A DNA stretch of 13,110 nt, taken from positions 1 through 13,110 of the forward strand of contig JAJYGE010000340.1 in assembly GCA_021785155.1 (NCBI GenBank), given 5' to 3'. This document shows, one piece after another, positions 5,944-13,110 of the stretch. This DNA is from Planctomycetota bacterium (GTDB taxonomy: Bacteria; Planctomycetota; Phycisphaerae; WQYP01). Both the position numbers and the translations under genes were made by a program. The notes under the pieces are model-generated. The model had not been told where the DNA came from, searched no databases, and saw nothing but the letters and a program-made list of their open reading frames with translations. The stretch's first letter is position 1. Every line of letters begins with the position of its first letter.

Positions 5944-6060
5944 CTTCCATATTCCTTTTATTCTCCGGATATTGATAGCAAGGAATGGGTATAGATGAGT
6001 TTGCTGCTTGCGGCCAATCAATCCTGATATTTAGGTTAGGCGTGACAGAGCACGGGTGCG
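5944..6060. other. Convergent intergenic spacer with weak hairpin
   Basis: These 117 bases lie between two converging genes. ATTCCTT (5951-5957) can pair with AAGGAAT (5980-5986) around a 22-base loop. The stem is AT-rich and no clear U-tract follows, so it is a poor terminator candidate. Nothing else is seen. Confidence 0.4.
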
Positions 6061-7170
6061 TCAGGTGCCCTCAAAGAGACTGTGCGGCAAGTAGAAACCG
6101 CGGCGGGAAAAATAGTCCATGGCGTCATCAACAGCCGCGAACACTTTGGTCGCTGTTTGCGTGACAAATGGGCTTGGCCCGGTCCCGGGCCGCCAGATGA
6201 CGTAAACTTCCCGCGCATGGTCATACGCATGTTGCAATTCTCGCTCCACGCCGCTGGAGAGTCCGGGGCGTCCATCGGCAAGCTCGGGAATATAGGAGAC
6301 AATCATGTCGCTTTGGCGCACCATCATGAAATCTCGCGCATAAATCTGGCCGTTGATATCGCCTCCGATGGAAAGCACATCCGGAACACGTAATTGCACG
6401 CCGCCTCCGGACGCCTCTATATTCAGTATCTGCCGCCCTTCTTCCGCCGCCAGCACCGCCGCGTCATAGAGCATTTTCTCATCCACATCGCCGGGATCAA
6501 AGGTGACAAATTTGTCCGCCATTTTATGACGAAAGGCGTTAATCTCGGCCAGTACGGTGGGCATATTGGCGACGTGACTCATGGGAAAGCTGGGATACAC
6601 CTTGCGCATGGCCGGCCGCATCAAAAGTCGAAATAATGTCAGGGCGGTACTGGCGTGCCGCCCGCGCGCCAAGACAAAAAATGATCCGGTATGTTCCGCA
6701 TTGGCACGGGCCATGAGTTCCGTAGCCAGAATTTCCTCTTCTCGCCAGACCATTAAATCCTTCAGACTGTGATCCACGTTGCCATCCCGTAATAATCGTT
6801 GATGTACCGATTCCACATTGTCCAGCAGTGTCACATACATATCCGCCTGAAGTTGAGCGAGCTGATCAAAATCAAACGCGGCAAACAGGCCATGCCGCCA
6901 TCGAAATGTCGCGTGAGAGTTGATGATAACATTGGGATGCCCGGACAGATCGGCAAGAATATCGCGGAACACCGCCCGGCGCAGGCTGGTAAGCCGGGAG
7001 AGCGGCAAATCCAGAATACGGCCCGGCTTTACATCCGGCGCTTCGCGGTACATCATGTCGCCAACATGAAACACTTTCAGCGGCTCGCCATGGGATCGCG
7101 CAATGGATTCCACCTGGTTCAAATACGCCTGACGATCCAATCCCACTTGACCGGTTAATAACATTCGCAT
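6061..7170 (-). CDS. Two-domain protein: nucleotide-kinase-like plus deoxyribosyltransferase-like
   Basis: I do not recognise a characterised relative of this 369-residue protein. The N-terminal half (about 1-185) begins like a P-loop nucleotide kinase: a beta-strand MRMLLTG, then GQVGLDRQ (7-14), where D12 and R13 stand in place of the GK of a canonical Walker A. NVIINSHATFRWRHG (80-94) and LLDNVESVHQRLLRD (115-129) resemble the phosphate-acceptor and lid parts of adenylate/thymidylate-type kinases. The C-terminal half (about 186-345) has DINGQIYARDFMMVRQSDMIV (271-291), SSGVEREL (305-312) and VYVIWRPG (322-329), which recall the nucleoside 2-deoxyribosyltransferase fold; E309 or E311 may be the catalytic-type Glu. 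AAGGAG (7182-7187) lies 11 bases before the ATG at 7170; an in-frame GTG at 7248 is less likely. It is divergent from addBA. A role in nucleotide metabolism or sensing is only inference. Confidence 0.75.
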   Translation of the reverse strand: MRMLLTGQVGLDRQAYLNQVESIARSHGEPLKVFHVGDMMYREAPDVKPGRILDLPLSRLTSLRRAVFRDILADLSGHPNVIINSHATFRWRHGLFAAFDFDQLAQLQADMYVTLLDNVESVHQRLLRDGNVDHSLKDLMVWREEEILATELMARANAEHTGSFFVLARGRHASTALTLFRLLMRPAMRKVYPSFPMSHVANMPTVLAEINAFRHKMADKFVTFDPGDVDEKMLYDAAVLAAEEGRQILNIEASGGGVQLRVPDVLSIGGDINGQIYARDFMMVRQSDMIVSYIPELADGRPGLSSGVERELQHAYDHAREVYVIWRPGTGPSPFVTQTATKVFAAVDDAMDYFSRRGFYLPHSLFEGT

Positions 7171-7197
7171 GGGGGTGCATTCTCCTTCATAAACGGT

Positions 7198-7203
7198 ATT
7201 GTA
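7198..7203 (-). promoter_or_regulatory. -10 box candidate for kinase-like gene
   Basis: On the minus strand this reads TACAAT, a 5/6 match to TATAAT, preceded by GGA. A transcript from it would have a leader of about 20 bases and would start downstream of the alternative GTG at 7248, which supports the ATG at 7170. No good -35 box is seen 16-18 bases upstream. Confidence 0.35.
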
Positions 7204-7235
7204 TCCGACCAGCCCCGGTGTCGCATTGTGCTTTG

Positions 7236-7261
7236 GGGATAATCCCACTGGATTGCAATCC
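7236..7261. promoter_or_regulatory. Paired palindromes in divergent promoter, operator candidates
   Basis: GGGATAATCCC (7236-7246, arms of 5 bp around one base) and GGATTGCAATCC (7250-7261, a perfect 12-bp palindrome) lie side by side with centres about 14 bases apart. A further half-site, GGGATAA, is at 7274-7280. The half-site GGGAT/GGATT is shared. They sit between the two divergent starts, and the second overlaps the -35 box proposed for addB. They would suit a dimeric regulator controlling both transcripts. No candidate regulator is coded next to them. Confidence 0.4.
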
Positions 7262-7281
7262 CCTCAACCCGCCGGGATAAA
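7253..7281 (+). promoter_or_regulatory. Possible addBA promoter
   Basis: TTGCAA (7253-7258), 17 bases, GATAAA (7276-7281) matches the sigma-70 pattern at 4/6 in each box with ideal spacing. It would give a leader of roughly 85 bases before the addB start at 7372. Moderate to weak evidence. Confidence 0.35.
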
Positions 7282-7371
7282 CCAATCTGACAATCGGGCG
7301 CGACAACCTTGCGGCAAAGGCGTGTTGCGTCTATGTTCAAAGCGCATCGGACGAGTGCACGGGACAGGGTT

Positions 7372-10300
7372 ATGGCGGTTCAGTTTGTCATTGGTCGGGC
7401 CGGGACGGGAAAAACGCACTATTGCGTCGAGACTTTGGTGGCTCAATCTAAGAGTGATCCGCTGGGGCCGCCCCTGTTCTGGCTTATGCCGGAACAGGCG
7501 ACGTTCATGTCTGAACAACGCCTCATGGCCATGCCGGGGATGGCGGGAAGTTTTCGCATTCGCGTGCTGGGATTTCGCCGCTTATGCCGATTTCTAGCGG
7601 CTGCATTAAATATGCCCCTGGGCCCGGCGATTTCTCCCATTGGCCGACAATTACTATTAGCCCGCGCCGTACAGTTGTGCGGGGATCAATTAACAGCCTA
7701 TCAACAGGTGGCACATTTGCCGGGGTTTCTGGCCCGCCTGGACGGCACGTTGCGTGAAATCGTTCAGGGACGGCAGAACGCCGAATGCTTGCGGGCCGCG
7801 GCGGCCACGCTGCGAGACAATTTGCGACACCCCGGCACGACCACGGAAAAAGCCGTGCTGGCCGACAAACTCCATGATCTGGCACTGTTGCTGGAAAACT
7901 GGGATCGTGTAAAACCCACCGGCTTTATGGATAGCGAAATGCTGCCGCAGATGATTGAAAATGCCCTGGAGTCGAATAATCCTCTGCGCGACAGTTGTAT
8001 TTATGTGGATGCGTTTAGCTCCATGAACATGATGGAAATCCGGTTGTTAGGACTGCTGGCCGGAAAAACCAAACAGATGATCATCACCGTCCTGGCGGAT
8101 CCGAAAAGTCAGGCGATTATGAATCCCGGCCTCGCAGCCCCACCCATAAGCGTATTTCATCGCACGGAACAATTATACCAGCGGTTGCGACAACACCTTC
8201 AGTTGTGCGGCGCGTTGATCGAGCCTCCGATTTTTCTGCCCACGGCCCGCCGGTTCACACGATCACCAGGATTGGCGCATGTGGAATCGCAACTTTTCAA
8301 CGGTGGGCCACACCACGGCGACAGAATTCCTTCGGACCATGCCGTGGAACTGCGGTCCTGCCAATCACCGGAAGAAGAAGTGCTTTGTGCCGGACGGCGG
8401 ATTCGGGCTTTGGTGGCGGCGGGCATGCGCTACCGCGACATTGGCGTAATCGTCAGTGATTTAGTCGCCTACGATTCCGTCCTTCGAGCCACCTTTATGA
8501 CGTTGGATATTCCCTTTTTTCTCGATCAGCGTCAAAGCCTTAAATTTCATCCATTGGTCGAATTATTGCAGCGCATGACCACACTGGTAGACAATGATTT
8601 TTCACGGGCGGATATACTGTCGCTGATCAAGACCGCGCTGGCCGGCGTGACCGACGCGGACGCATGTACTCTGGAAAATTATTTTCTCGCGCACGGAATT
8701 GAGCGCGACGCCATGGATTCCGATTGGACATGGGATCAACTTCCCACTGATGAGCAAATGGGCGGCCCCTCGCCGATGGATCAGACGAATCTGAATGGCG
8801 TCAATGCGGTGCGACGCGCCTTGCGGCGGACGTTGGAACCATGGCTTACACTTATGGCAAATTCCGAGGGGTCAAAGCCCATCTCCTGCTTTGCCGCGAC
8901 TCTTCTCAAGCTGTTGGAAAACCTGGGTGTCAGCACGGTCATGGAGCAATGGATTGATAAGGCTCTGCGGGATGGCTTTCCTGAATTGGCGCAAATTCAC
9001 GAACAAGCCTGGGCTCAATGCCGCGATATGCTCCATGAAATGGCGGCATTGCCGGAGCATCATACGCTGACGCGATCCGGATTTTCCGATTTATTGCGAA
9101 CGATATTGGATAATTTAACCCTGGGGTTGATTCCGCCCGCCGTGGATCAGGTGCTCATCAGTTCCGCACAGCGTTCCCGCCATCCTGAATTAAAGGTGGT
9201 TATGGTCATCGGGGCATTGGAGACCCTGATGCCGAAAGCCATGGCGGAAGATGGCATGCTCAATGATGCCGACCGTCGGCAACTCAAACCCATTTTCGGC
9301 GATTCGCTGCATCCCGATACGGCGGAAGATTTCATGGAGGCCGAATTTTTTGATTATATCGCCTTTACACGTTCCAGTGAGAAACTGCTCATCAGTTATC
9401 CCGCCGCGGATGCCGACGGACGAGCCACCGTGCCGAGTATTTACATTTCCCGACTCACGGCGATGTTCAATAACCTTTCCGTTGAGCCGCTGGAATCGGC
9501 GGATACCACATGGCATGATTTTGCGGCTTTGGATGAACTGATCCGATGGGTGTTGCTGGCAACACAGAATTCCAGCGCCGGCACATCGGATGCGGGCAAT
9601 CCGGCTACGGTCAGGATGGCATATCAATGGTTGGCAACCCATACTGATCCGGTAATTCGGCAGCGTTGGCAACAGGCCGTGGCGGCACAAAATCGACAGA
9701 ATCCCACCGCTTTACCTGAGGAACTGGGCCGCTTTGGCCTGGGTTCATCGGCGGTAAGCGTCAGTGAACTGGAAACCTATGCCGCGTGTCCATTGAAGCA
9801 CTTTTACAGTTACACCCTGCGCCTTCGGGAGCGGCCCGAATGGCAAATCGATGCGCGTAATCTGGGGATTATGTACCATCAGGCGCTCGATCGATTCTAT
9901 CAGGAGGTGATCGGCAACCGGCTCCCGTGGCCGCAATGTCAGGATGAACAATTCCATCAGGCGCTGGCGAAGGCGATTGAAGAAAGCACGCAAAATCTTT
10001 CTGCCGACGCCCTGGCCGGCGCTATAGAGTTACAGGCTGTTATCAAGCCTATGCAGCGACAGTTAGCGATTATTCTGGAAGCACAGCGCCGCGCGGCCGG
10101 GGTCAATATGCTGCGACCCGTGGCCACGGAGTTACGGTTTGGAACCTTCCCCCACACCGATCCAGCGTCTCCGACCCTGCCGGCCATCACGTTGCTTGCC
10201 GACGGCGGCACGGCCATTGAATTGCGCGGAAAAATCGACCGACTGGATATTGATCCAGCCGGCAATGCCATGCTCGTGGATTACAAATCCGGCGGCAAGA

Positions 10301-10902
10301 CTTTCAAAATCGGGGAATTTATTCACGGTCTGGATTTGCAGTTGATTGCGTATATGCTCGCGCTACGCGGACAGACCATCAATGGGCATGGACCGCTGAA
10401 GCCGATTGCCGCATTTTATTATCTTTTGCGTCCGCCGGAATTGGCCGTGGAAGTCAACGCTGATGAAAAGCCGATGGCGATAACCGATTCAGGATATTTC
10501 AAAAAGTGCAAGCCGGATGGACCATTTGATAATGACGCCATCACGGTACTGGATTCCACCGTTGATTCAGGAGAATCCAGCGCGTGGTTTAAAATTACGC
10601 TGGCGAAGGGCCGCAAGCCGCATGGCGGTCGGAATCGCGGGCTGGATCATGCCCCTTTTGTCGCCATGCTTGATTTTGGCCTGAAAACGATGTGCGATCT
10701 CGCCACGGCCATACGTTGCGGTAATGTTGGTCCACTGCCCTACAAGGCCGGTCACGCCACGGCCTGTTCCACCTGTGATTTTAAAAGTATTTGTCCTTTT
10801 GATCGGAAAACGGGCCAATATCGCGTTATTGATACCGGTGGCACACATGCCCAGGCCGTCTTGTTATCAACCGTACATGGCCAGACCATGGAGCAAATAT
10901 GA
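7372..10902 (+). CDS. addB: ATP-dependent helicase/nuclease subunit AddB
   Basis: AddB pairs with AddA to resect double-strand DNA ends for RecA loading. The 1176-residue product begins MAVQFVIGRAGTGKTHYC, with the Walker A motif (residues 8-15) kept at the N-terminus as in other AddB proteins. The middle is helicase-like but degenerate. The C-terminal RecB-type nuclease domain shows D956 (GKIDRLD) and D970-x-K972 (LVDYKSG), the PD-(D/E)XK core. C806 (YAACPLKHF) with C1132, C1135 and C1141 (ACSTCDFKSICPF) form the 4Fe-4S clasp known from AddB, in which one cysteine precedes and three follow the nuclease motif. The ATG at 7372 is chosen because homology starts there; upstream in-frame ATGs at 7309 and 7333 add only unrelated sequence. 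The Shine-Dalgarno site is weak (GGGACAGGG). The stop overlaps the addA start as ATGA, so the two are one operon with coupled translation. Confidence 0.93.
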   Translation: MAVQFVIGRAGTGKTHYCVETLVAQSKSDPLGPPLFWLMPEQATFMSEQRLMAMPGMAGSFRIRVLGFRRLCRFLAAALNMPLGPAISPIGRQLLLARAVQLCGDQLTAYQQVAHLPGFLARLDGTLREIVQGRQNAECLRAAAATLRDNLRHPGTTTEKAVLADKLHDLALLLENWDRVKPTGFMDSEMLPQMIENALESNNPLRDSCIYVDAFSSMNMMEIRLLGLLAGKTKQMIITVLADPKSQAIMNPGLAAPPISVFHRTEQLYQRLRQHLQLCGALIEPPIFLPTARRFTRSPGLAHVESQLFNGGPHHGDRIPSDHAVELRSCQSPEEEVLCAGRRIRALVAAGMRYRDIGVIVSDLVAYDSVLRATFMTLDIPFFLDQRQSLKFHPLVELLQRMTTLVDNDFSRADILSLIKTALAGVTDADACTLENYFLAHGIERDAMDSDWTWDQLPTDEQMGGPSPMDQTNLNGVNAVRRALRRTLEPWLTLMANSEGSKPISCFAATLLKLLENLGVSTVMEQWIDKALRDGFPELAQIHEQAWAQCRDMLHEMAALPEHHTLTRSGFSDLLRTILDNLTLGLIPPAVDQVLISSAQRSRHPELKVVMVIGALETLMPKAMAEDGMLNDADRRQLKPIFGDSLHPDTAEDFMEAEFFDYIAFTRSSEKLLISYPAADADGRATVPSIYISRLTAMFNNLSVEPLESADTTWHDFAALDELIRWVLLATQNSSAGTSDAGNPATVRMAYQWLATHTDPVIRQRWQQAVAAQNRQNPTALPEELGRFGLGSSAVSVSELETYAACPLKHFYSYTLRLRERPEWQIDARNLGIMYHQALDRFYQEVIGNRLPWPQCQDEQFHQALAKAIEESTQNLSADALAGAIELQAVIKPMQRQLAIILEAQRRAAGVNMLRPVATELRFGTFPHTDPASPTLPAITLLADGGTAIELRGKIDRLDIDPAGNAMLVDYKSGGKTFKIGEFIHGLDLQLIAYMLALRGQTINGHGPLKPIAAFYYLLRPPELAVEVNADEKPMAITDSGYFKKCKPDGPFDNDAITVLDSTVDSGESSAWFKITLAKGRKPHGGRNRGLDHAPFVAMLDFGLKTMCDLATAIRCGNVGPLPYKAGHATACSTCDFKSICPFDRKTGQYRVIDTGGTHAQAVLLSTVHGQTMEQI

Positions 10903-13110
10903 CCGACGCAACGGGTCAACGTGCGCAACGCGGGCCACCACCAGCGACGAAGGCCCAGAAAGCAGCCATCGCTCATCGACGCGGCGAGATGGTGGTTCTT
11001 GCCGGCGCGGGGGCCGGTAAAACCGCAACCTTGGCGAACCGCTGCGCTGAATTGGTAACTGATCCGATGGATACCTGTGATGTGCGGGAACTGCTGGTAC
11101 TGACCTTCACGCGCGAAGCGGCCGATGAAATGCGAAGTCGTATCGCCCGCGCACTTCGCCAGGCCGCGGCCAATGAGACGCGCGAGATGCGTACGCAGCA
11201 CCTGCGTCAGCAGGCGGCCTTGGTGGACACCGCACAGATCAGCACCTTCCACGGCTTTTGTAACTGGGTGGCAAAAACATGGTTTATGTTCTGTCACGTC
11301 GATCCGGACTTCAGCGTGCTTAATGAACATGAGGCCGCGATGCTGCAAACCGATGCCTTGCGGGAAGCGACACGGGAATTCATGGCCCGCCAACATCCCC
11401 AGTACAATGATTTTATTGAAATATTTGATCTTTATGCCGGAGCCTCGCTGGCCAGGCTTGAAACTTTGACGGGGCCGGTCTTGCGGGCCATGGAAACCGT
11501 GGTTGATCCCGAAACCTGGTGCAGCGCGGTTGCGGCCACCGGTGATGCGGAAATAAGGAAGGTCATCGCGGCGTTTATCGCGCGGACATGCCGCCGATTG
11601 AATGAACTGGCGTTGATGCTTTCGGCCGGCAGCGATGAAGCGCGGTTATATGATGCTGATGGCAAGAAGGCCATGTATAGTGGCCTGTTGGACGCGGCAA
11701 AGGCATCCCAAGGCGCGGCGGGCGTATTGCGGGAAAAGGGCGTTGAGGGCTGGCTGGCCGCTCGTGGACTGGTTGCAACGGTAATTTTTTCCGCGCAGAT
11801 TCGCCTGCGCGATACGAACGACCAGGCGCAGGCGGCGCACTTCCGCGACGGGACGTATAAACCCCTGAAGCAGGCCTTTGAAGCGCTGCGGGATGAACTG
11901 GTCGGTCTGGAAATTGCCGCGCTTGCGCTGTTGGAAATTACTGGCCGCCGACGTATTGCGACGATCCTTGCTTTTGCGGCGGCGGTGCGGCGGCGGTATC
12001 AAACAGCCAAAGCGGCCCGCCGCCAACTTGATTATTCTGATCTCGAACGCACCATTATCGCCGCACTTTCCGCGCCGGATAATCCTCTCAAGGTGATGCT
12101 GCATCAGCGGTTTCGGCATATTCTGGTTGATGAATACCAGGATATTAATCCCGTGCAGCAGCGGCTGATTGAGTTGCTGTATCGCGGTGATACTCCCGGC
12201 GGGGAATTGCGGGCTGGTGGGGGCGTCACTGGGCAACATTCACACATCCATACGGAGGAAAGCCCCGACCATTTGGCGGATGCGGCGGAGGAAACCCCCG
12301 TAGGGAATCAATTACTGGCCCTGCGCCCACGATCGTTGTTTGGTGTGGGTGATGTGCTGCAGAGTATTTACGGATTCCGTGGCAGCGAACCACGCATTTT
12401 ACATGATAGAGTCATGGCCTTGCGCAGCGCCGACCAGGCCGATAAGGTCATTACCATGCGGGAAAATTTTCGTACCCTGCCCGCGTTGATTGACGCGCTT
12501 AATGCCATCATTCAACCCATGATGCGCATGGTTGATGATATCTCCGCGCCGGATGCGATACGCATGGCGGAACTGGCCGCCTTGAGTCATGGCCGTTTGG
12601 CGGAAAGTGCCGGCGCTGCGTCGGGCGCGCCGGTGCATCTGCATGTGATAGTCAGGCAACGCGGCGAACCCGCTCCCGAAGAGGATTCGGATGATACAGA
12701 AGCGGTGTACGCGGCGGACGGTGATGATCCAATAACGCAAATGCAAGCCGATGAGATTGAAGCCACGCGGATCGGGCAGTTAATTTTAGAGATGCTCAAC
12801 AGTGGCCGCAGGATTGGTCCGGAGTCCCGCCCCCTTGAATTCAAGGATATTGCCATTTTGCTGCGGGCACCCAGTCAGAGAGCGCCGCATTATGTCCGAC
12901 GGCTTATTGCCATGGGCATTAACGCCAATGCCGCTTTGACCACCGGCTTTTTTGAGTCCGGTGAAGTGCTGGAGGTTCTGGACTTTTTGCGGGTGCTGGA
13001 TAATCCAGATCAGGATATTGCCATGGCCGGAGTGCTCATTGGACCAATCGGTGGATGCACGCCGGCCGAACTGGCGCAGATACGCCGGGCGGGCAGCCGA
13101 CAGATCGCGT
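10899..13110 (+). CDS. addA: ATP-dependent helicase/nuclease subunit AddA (3' truncated by window)
   Basis: This frame is open from the ATG at 10899 to the window edge (737 codons), so the 3' part is missing. It is a UvrD/Rep-type superfamily 1 helicase, the motor subunit of AddAB. Motifs seen: Q-motif-like ATKAQKAAI near residue 20, Walker A GAGAGKT (36-42), motif Ia TFTREAADEMRSRI (69-82), STFHGFCNWVA, Walker B LVDEYQD (409-415), motif III GVGDVLQSIYGFRG (482-495) and motif IV RENFRT (521-526). The missing end should hold the remaining helicase motifs and the AddA nuclease domain, as full AddA proteins are about 1200 residues. About 66 residues separate Walker B from motif III; much of that is a Gly/His/Glu-rich insert (about 428-475), longer than I expect for AddA. 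The start overlaps the addB stop by 4 bases. Confidence 0.93.
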   Translation, partial: MTDATGQRAQRGPPPATKAQKAAIAHRRGEMVVLAGAGAGKTATLANRCAELVTDPMDTCDVRELLVLTFTREAADEMRSRIARALRQAAANETREMRTQHLRQQAALVDTAQISTFHGFCNWVAKTWFMFCHVDPDFSVLNEHEAAMLQTDALREATREFMARQHPQYNDFIEIFDLYAGASLARLETLTGPVLRAMETVVDPETWCSAVAATGDAEIRKVIAAFIARTCRRLNELALMLSAGSDEARLYDADGKKAMYSGLLDAAKASQGAAGVLREKGVEGWLAARGLVATVIFSAQIRLRDTNDQAQAAHFRDGTYKPLKQAFEALRDELVGLEIAALALLEITGRRRIATILAFAAAVRRRYQTAKAARRQLDYSDLERTIIAALSAPDNPLKVMLHQRFRHILVDEYQDINPVQQRLIELLYRGDTPGGELRAGGGVTGQHSHIHTEESPDHLADAAEETPVGNQLLALRPRSLFGVGDVLQSIYGFRGSEPRILHDRVMALRSADQADKVITMRENFRTLPALIDALNAIIQPMMRMVDDISAPDAIRMAELAALSHGRLAESAGAASGAPVHLHVIVRQRGEPAPEEDSDDTEAVYAADGDDPITQMQADEIEATRIGQLILEMLNSGRRIGPESRPLEFKDIAILLRAPSQRAPHYVRRLIAMGINANAALTTGFFESGEVLEVLDFLRVLDNPDQDIAMAGVLIGPIGGCTPAELAQIRRAGSRQIA

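Noticed and set aside
7168..7248. GTG start at 7248 for the kinase-like protein (26 extra residues)
   Set aside because: The extra residues have no domain character, a good -10 box lies downstream of that GTG, and AAGGAG precedes the ATG at 7170.
10752..11396. 214-codon open frame on the minus strand across the addB/addA junction
   Set aside because: Antisense to the Fe-S cysteines of AddB and the Walker A of AddA, both clearly coding on the plus strand.
7372..13110. AddAB region as a new anti-phage system
   Set aside because: Both proteins carry the standard motifs of the housekeeping repair enzyme, including the Fe-S nuclease. AddAB does degrade foreign linear DNA in general, but nothing here marks a specialised defence locus.

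Overview
The window (13,110 bases, moderately GC-rich) looks like chromosomal DNA of a free-living Gram-negative-type bacterium, most likely of the PVC group (Planctomycetota or a relative). That placement is inferred from three things. A Tat-exported, lipobox-bearing glycoside hydrolase is paired with a XylR-like AraC regulator. The F1 epsilon gene (atpC) stands away from any other atp gene. The intergenic DNA carries short degenerate tandem repeats. No rRNA, tRNA, transposase, integrase or CRISPR array is visible, so the taxonomy cannot be fixed from this sequence alone.

Layout. Bases 1-354 hold no gene, but show a foldable element at the left edge and 9-bp and 7-bp degenerate tandem repeats. 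atpC (355-759, minus) is alone. A 200-base divergent spacer contains a perfect 10-bp palindrome and a strong 15-bp hairpin, and separates atpC from a small protein with two ClpX-like four-cysteine zinc modules (960-1277, plus). A possible 55-residue ORF (1290-1457) follows. A perfect 12-bp inverted repeat then closes the convergent junction with a XylR/AraC-type regulator (1477-2652, minus). The regulator is divergent from a large GH3 beta-xylosidase-like enzyme with a CBM6 module inserted in it (3193-5943, plus). About 540 bases with operator-like repeats lie between their starts. The simplest reading is a sugar-responsive regulator controlling a surface-anchored hemicellulase.

The right half begins with a minus-strand gene (6061-7170) coding a two-domain protein. 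Its N-terminal half is nucleotide-kinase-like with a degraded P-loop, and its C-terminal half resembles the nucleoside 2-deoxyribosyltransferase fold. I do not recognise a characterised protein with this architecture. It shares a 200-base divergent promoter region, containing two adjacent near-identical palindromes, with addB (7372-10902). addB overlaps addA (10899 to the right edge, truncated) by ATGA. AddAB is the helicase-nuclease that processes double-strand breaks for RecA-dependent repair.

The best leads for novelty are the kinase-like/deoxyribosyltransferase-like protein together with the palindromic promoter it shares with addBA, the tandem zinc-module protein with its leader hairpin, and the cysteine-rich GH3-CBM6 enzyme. 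Nothing here can be called a new defence or mobile system from sequence alone.
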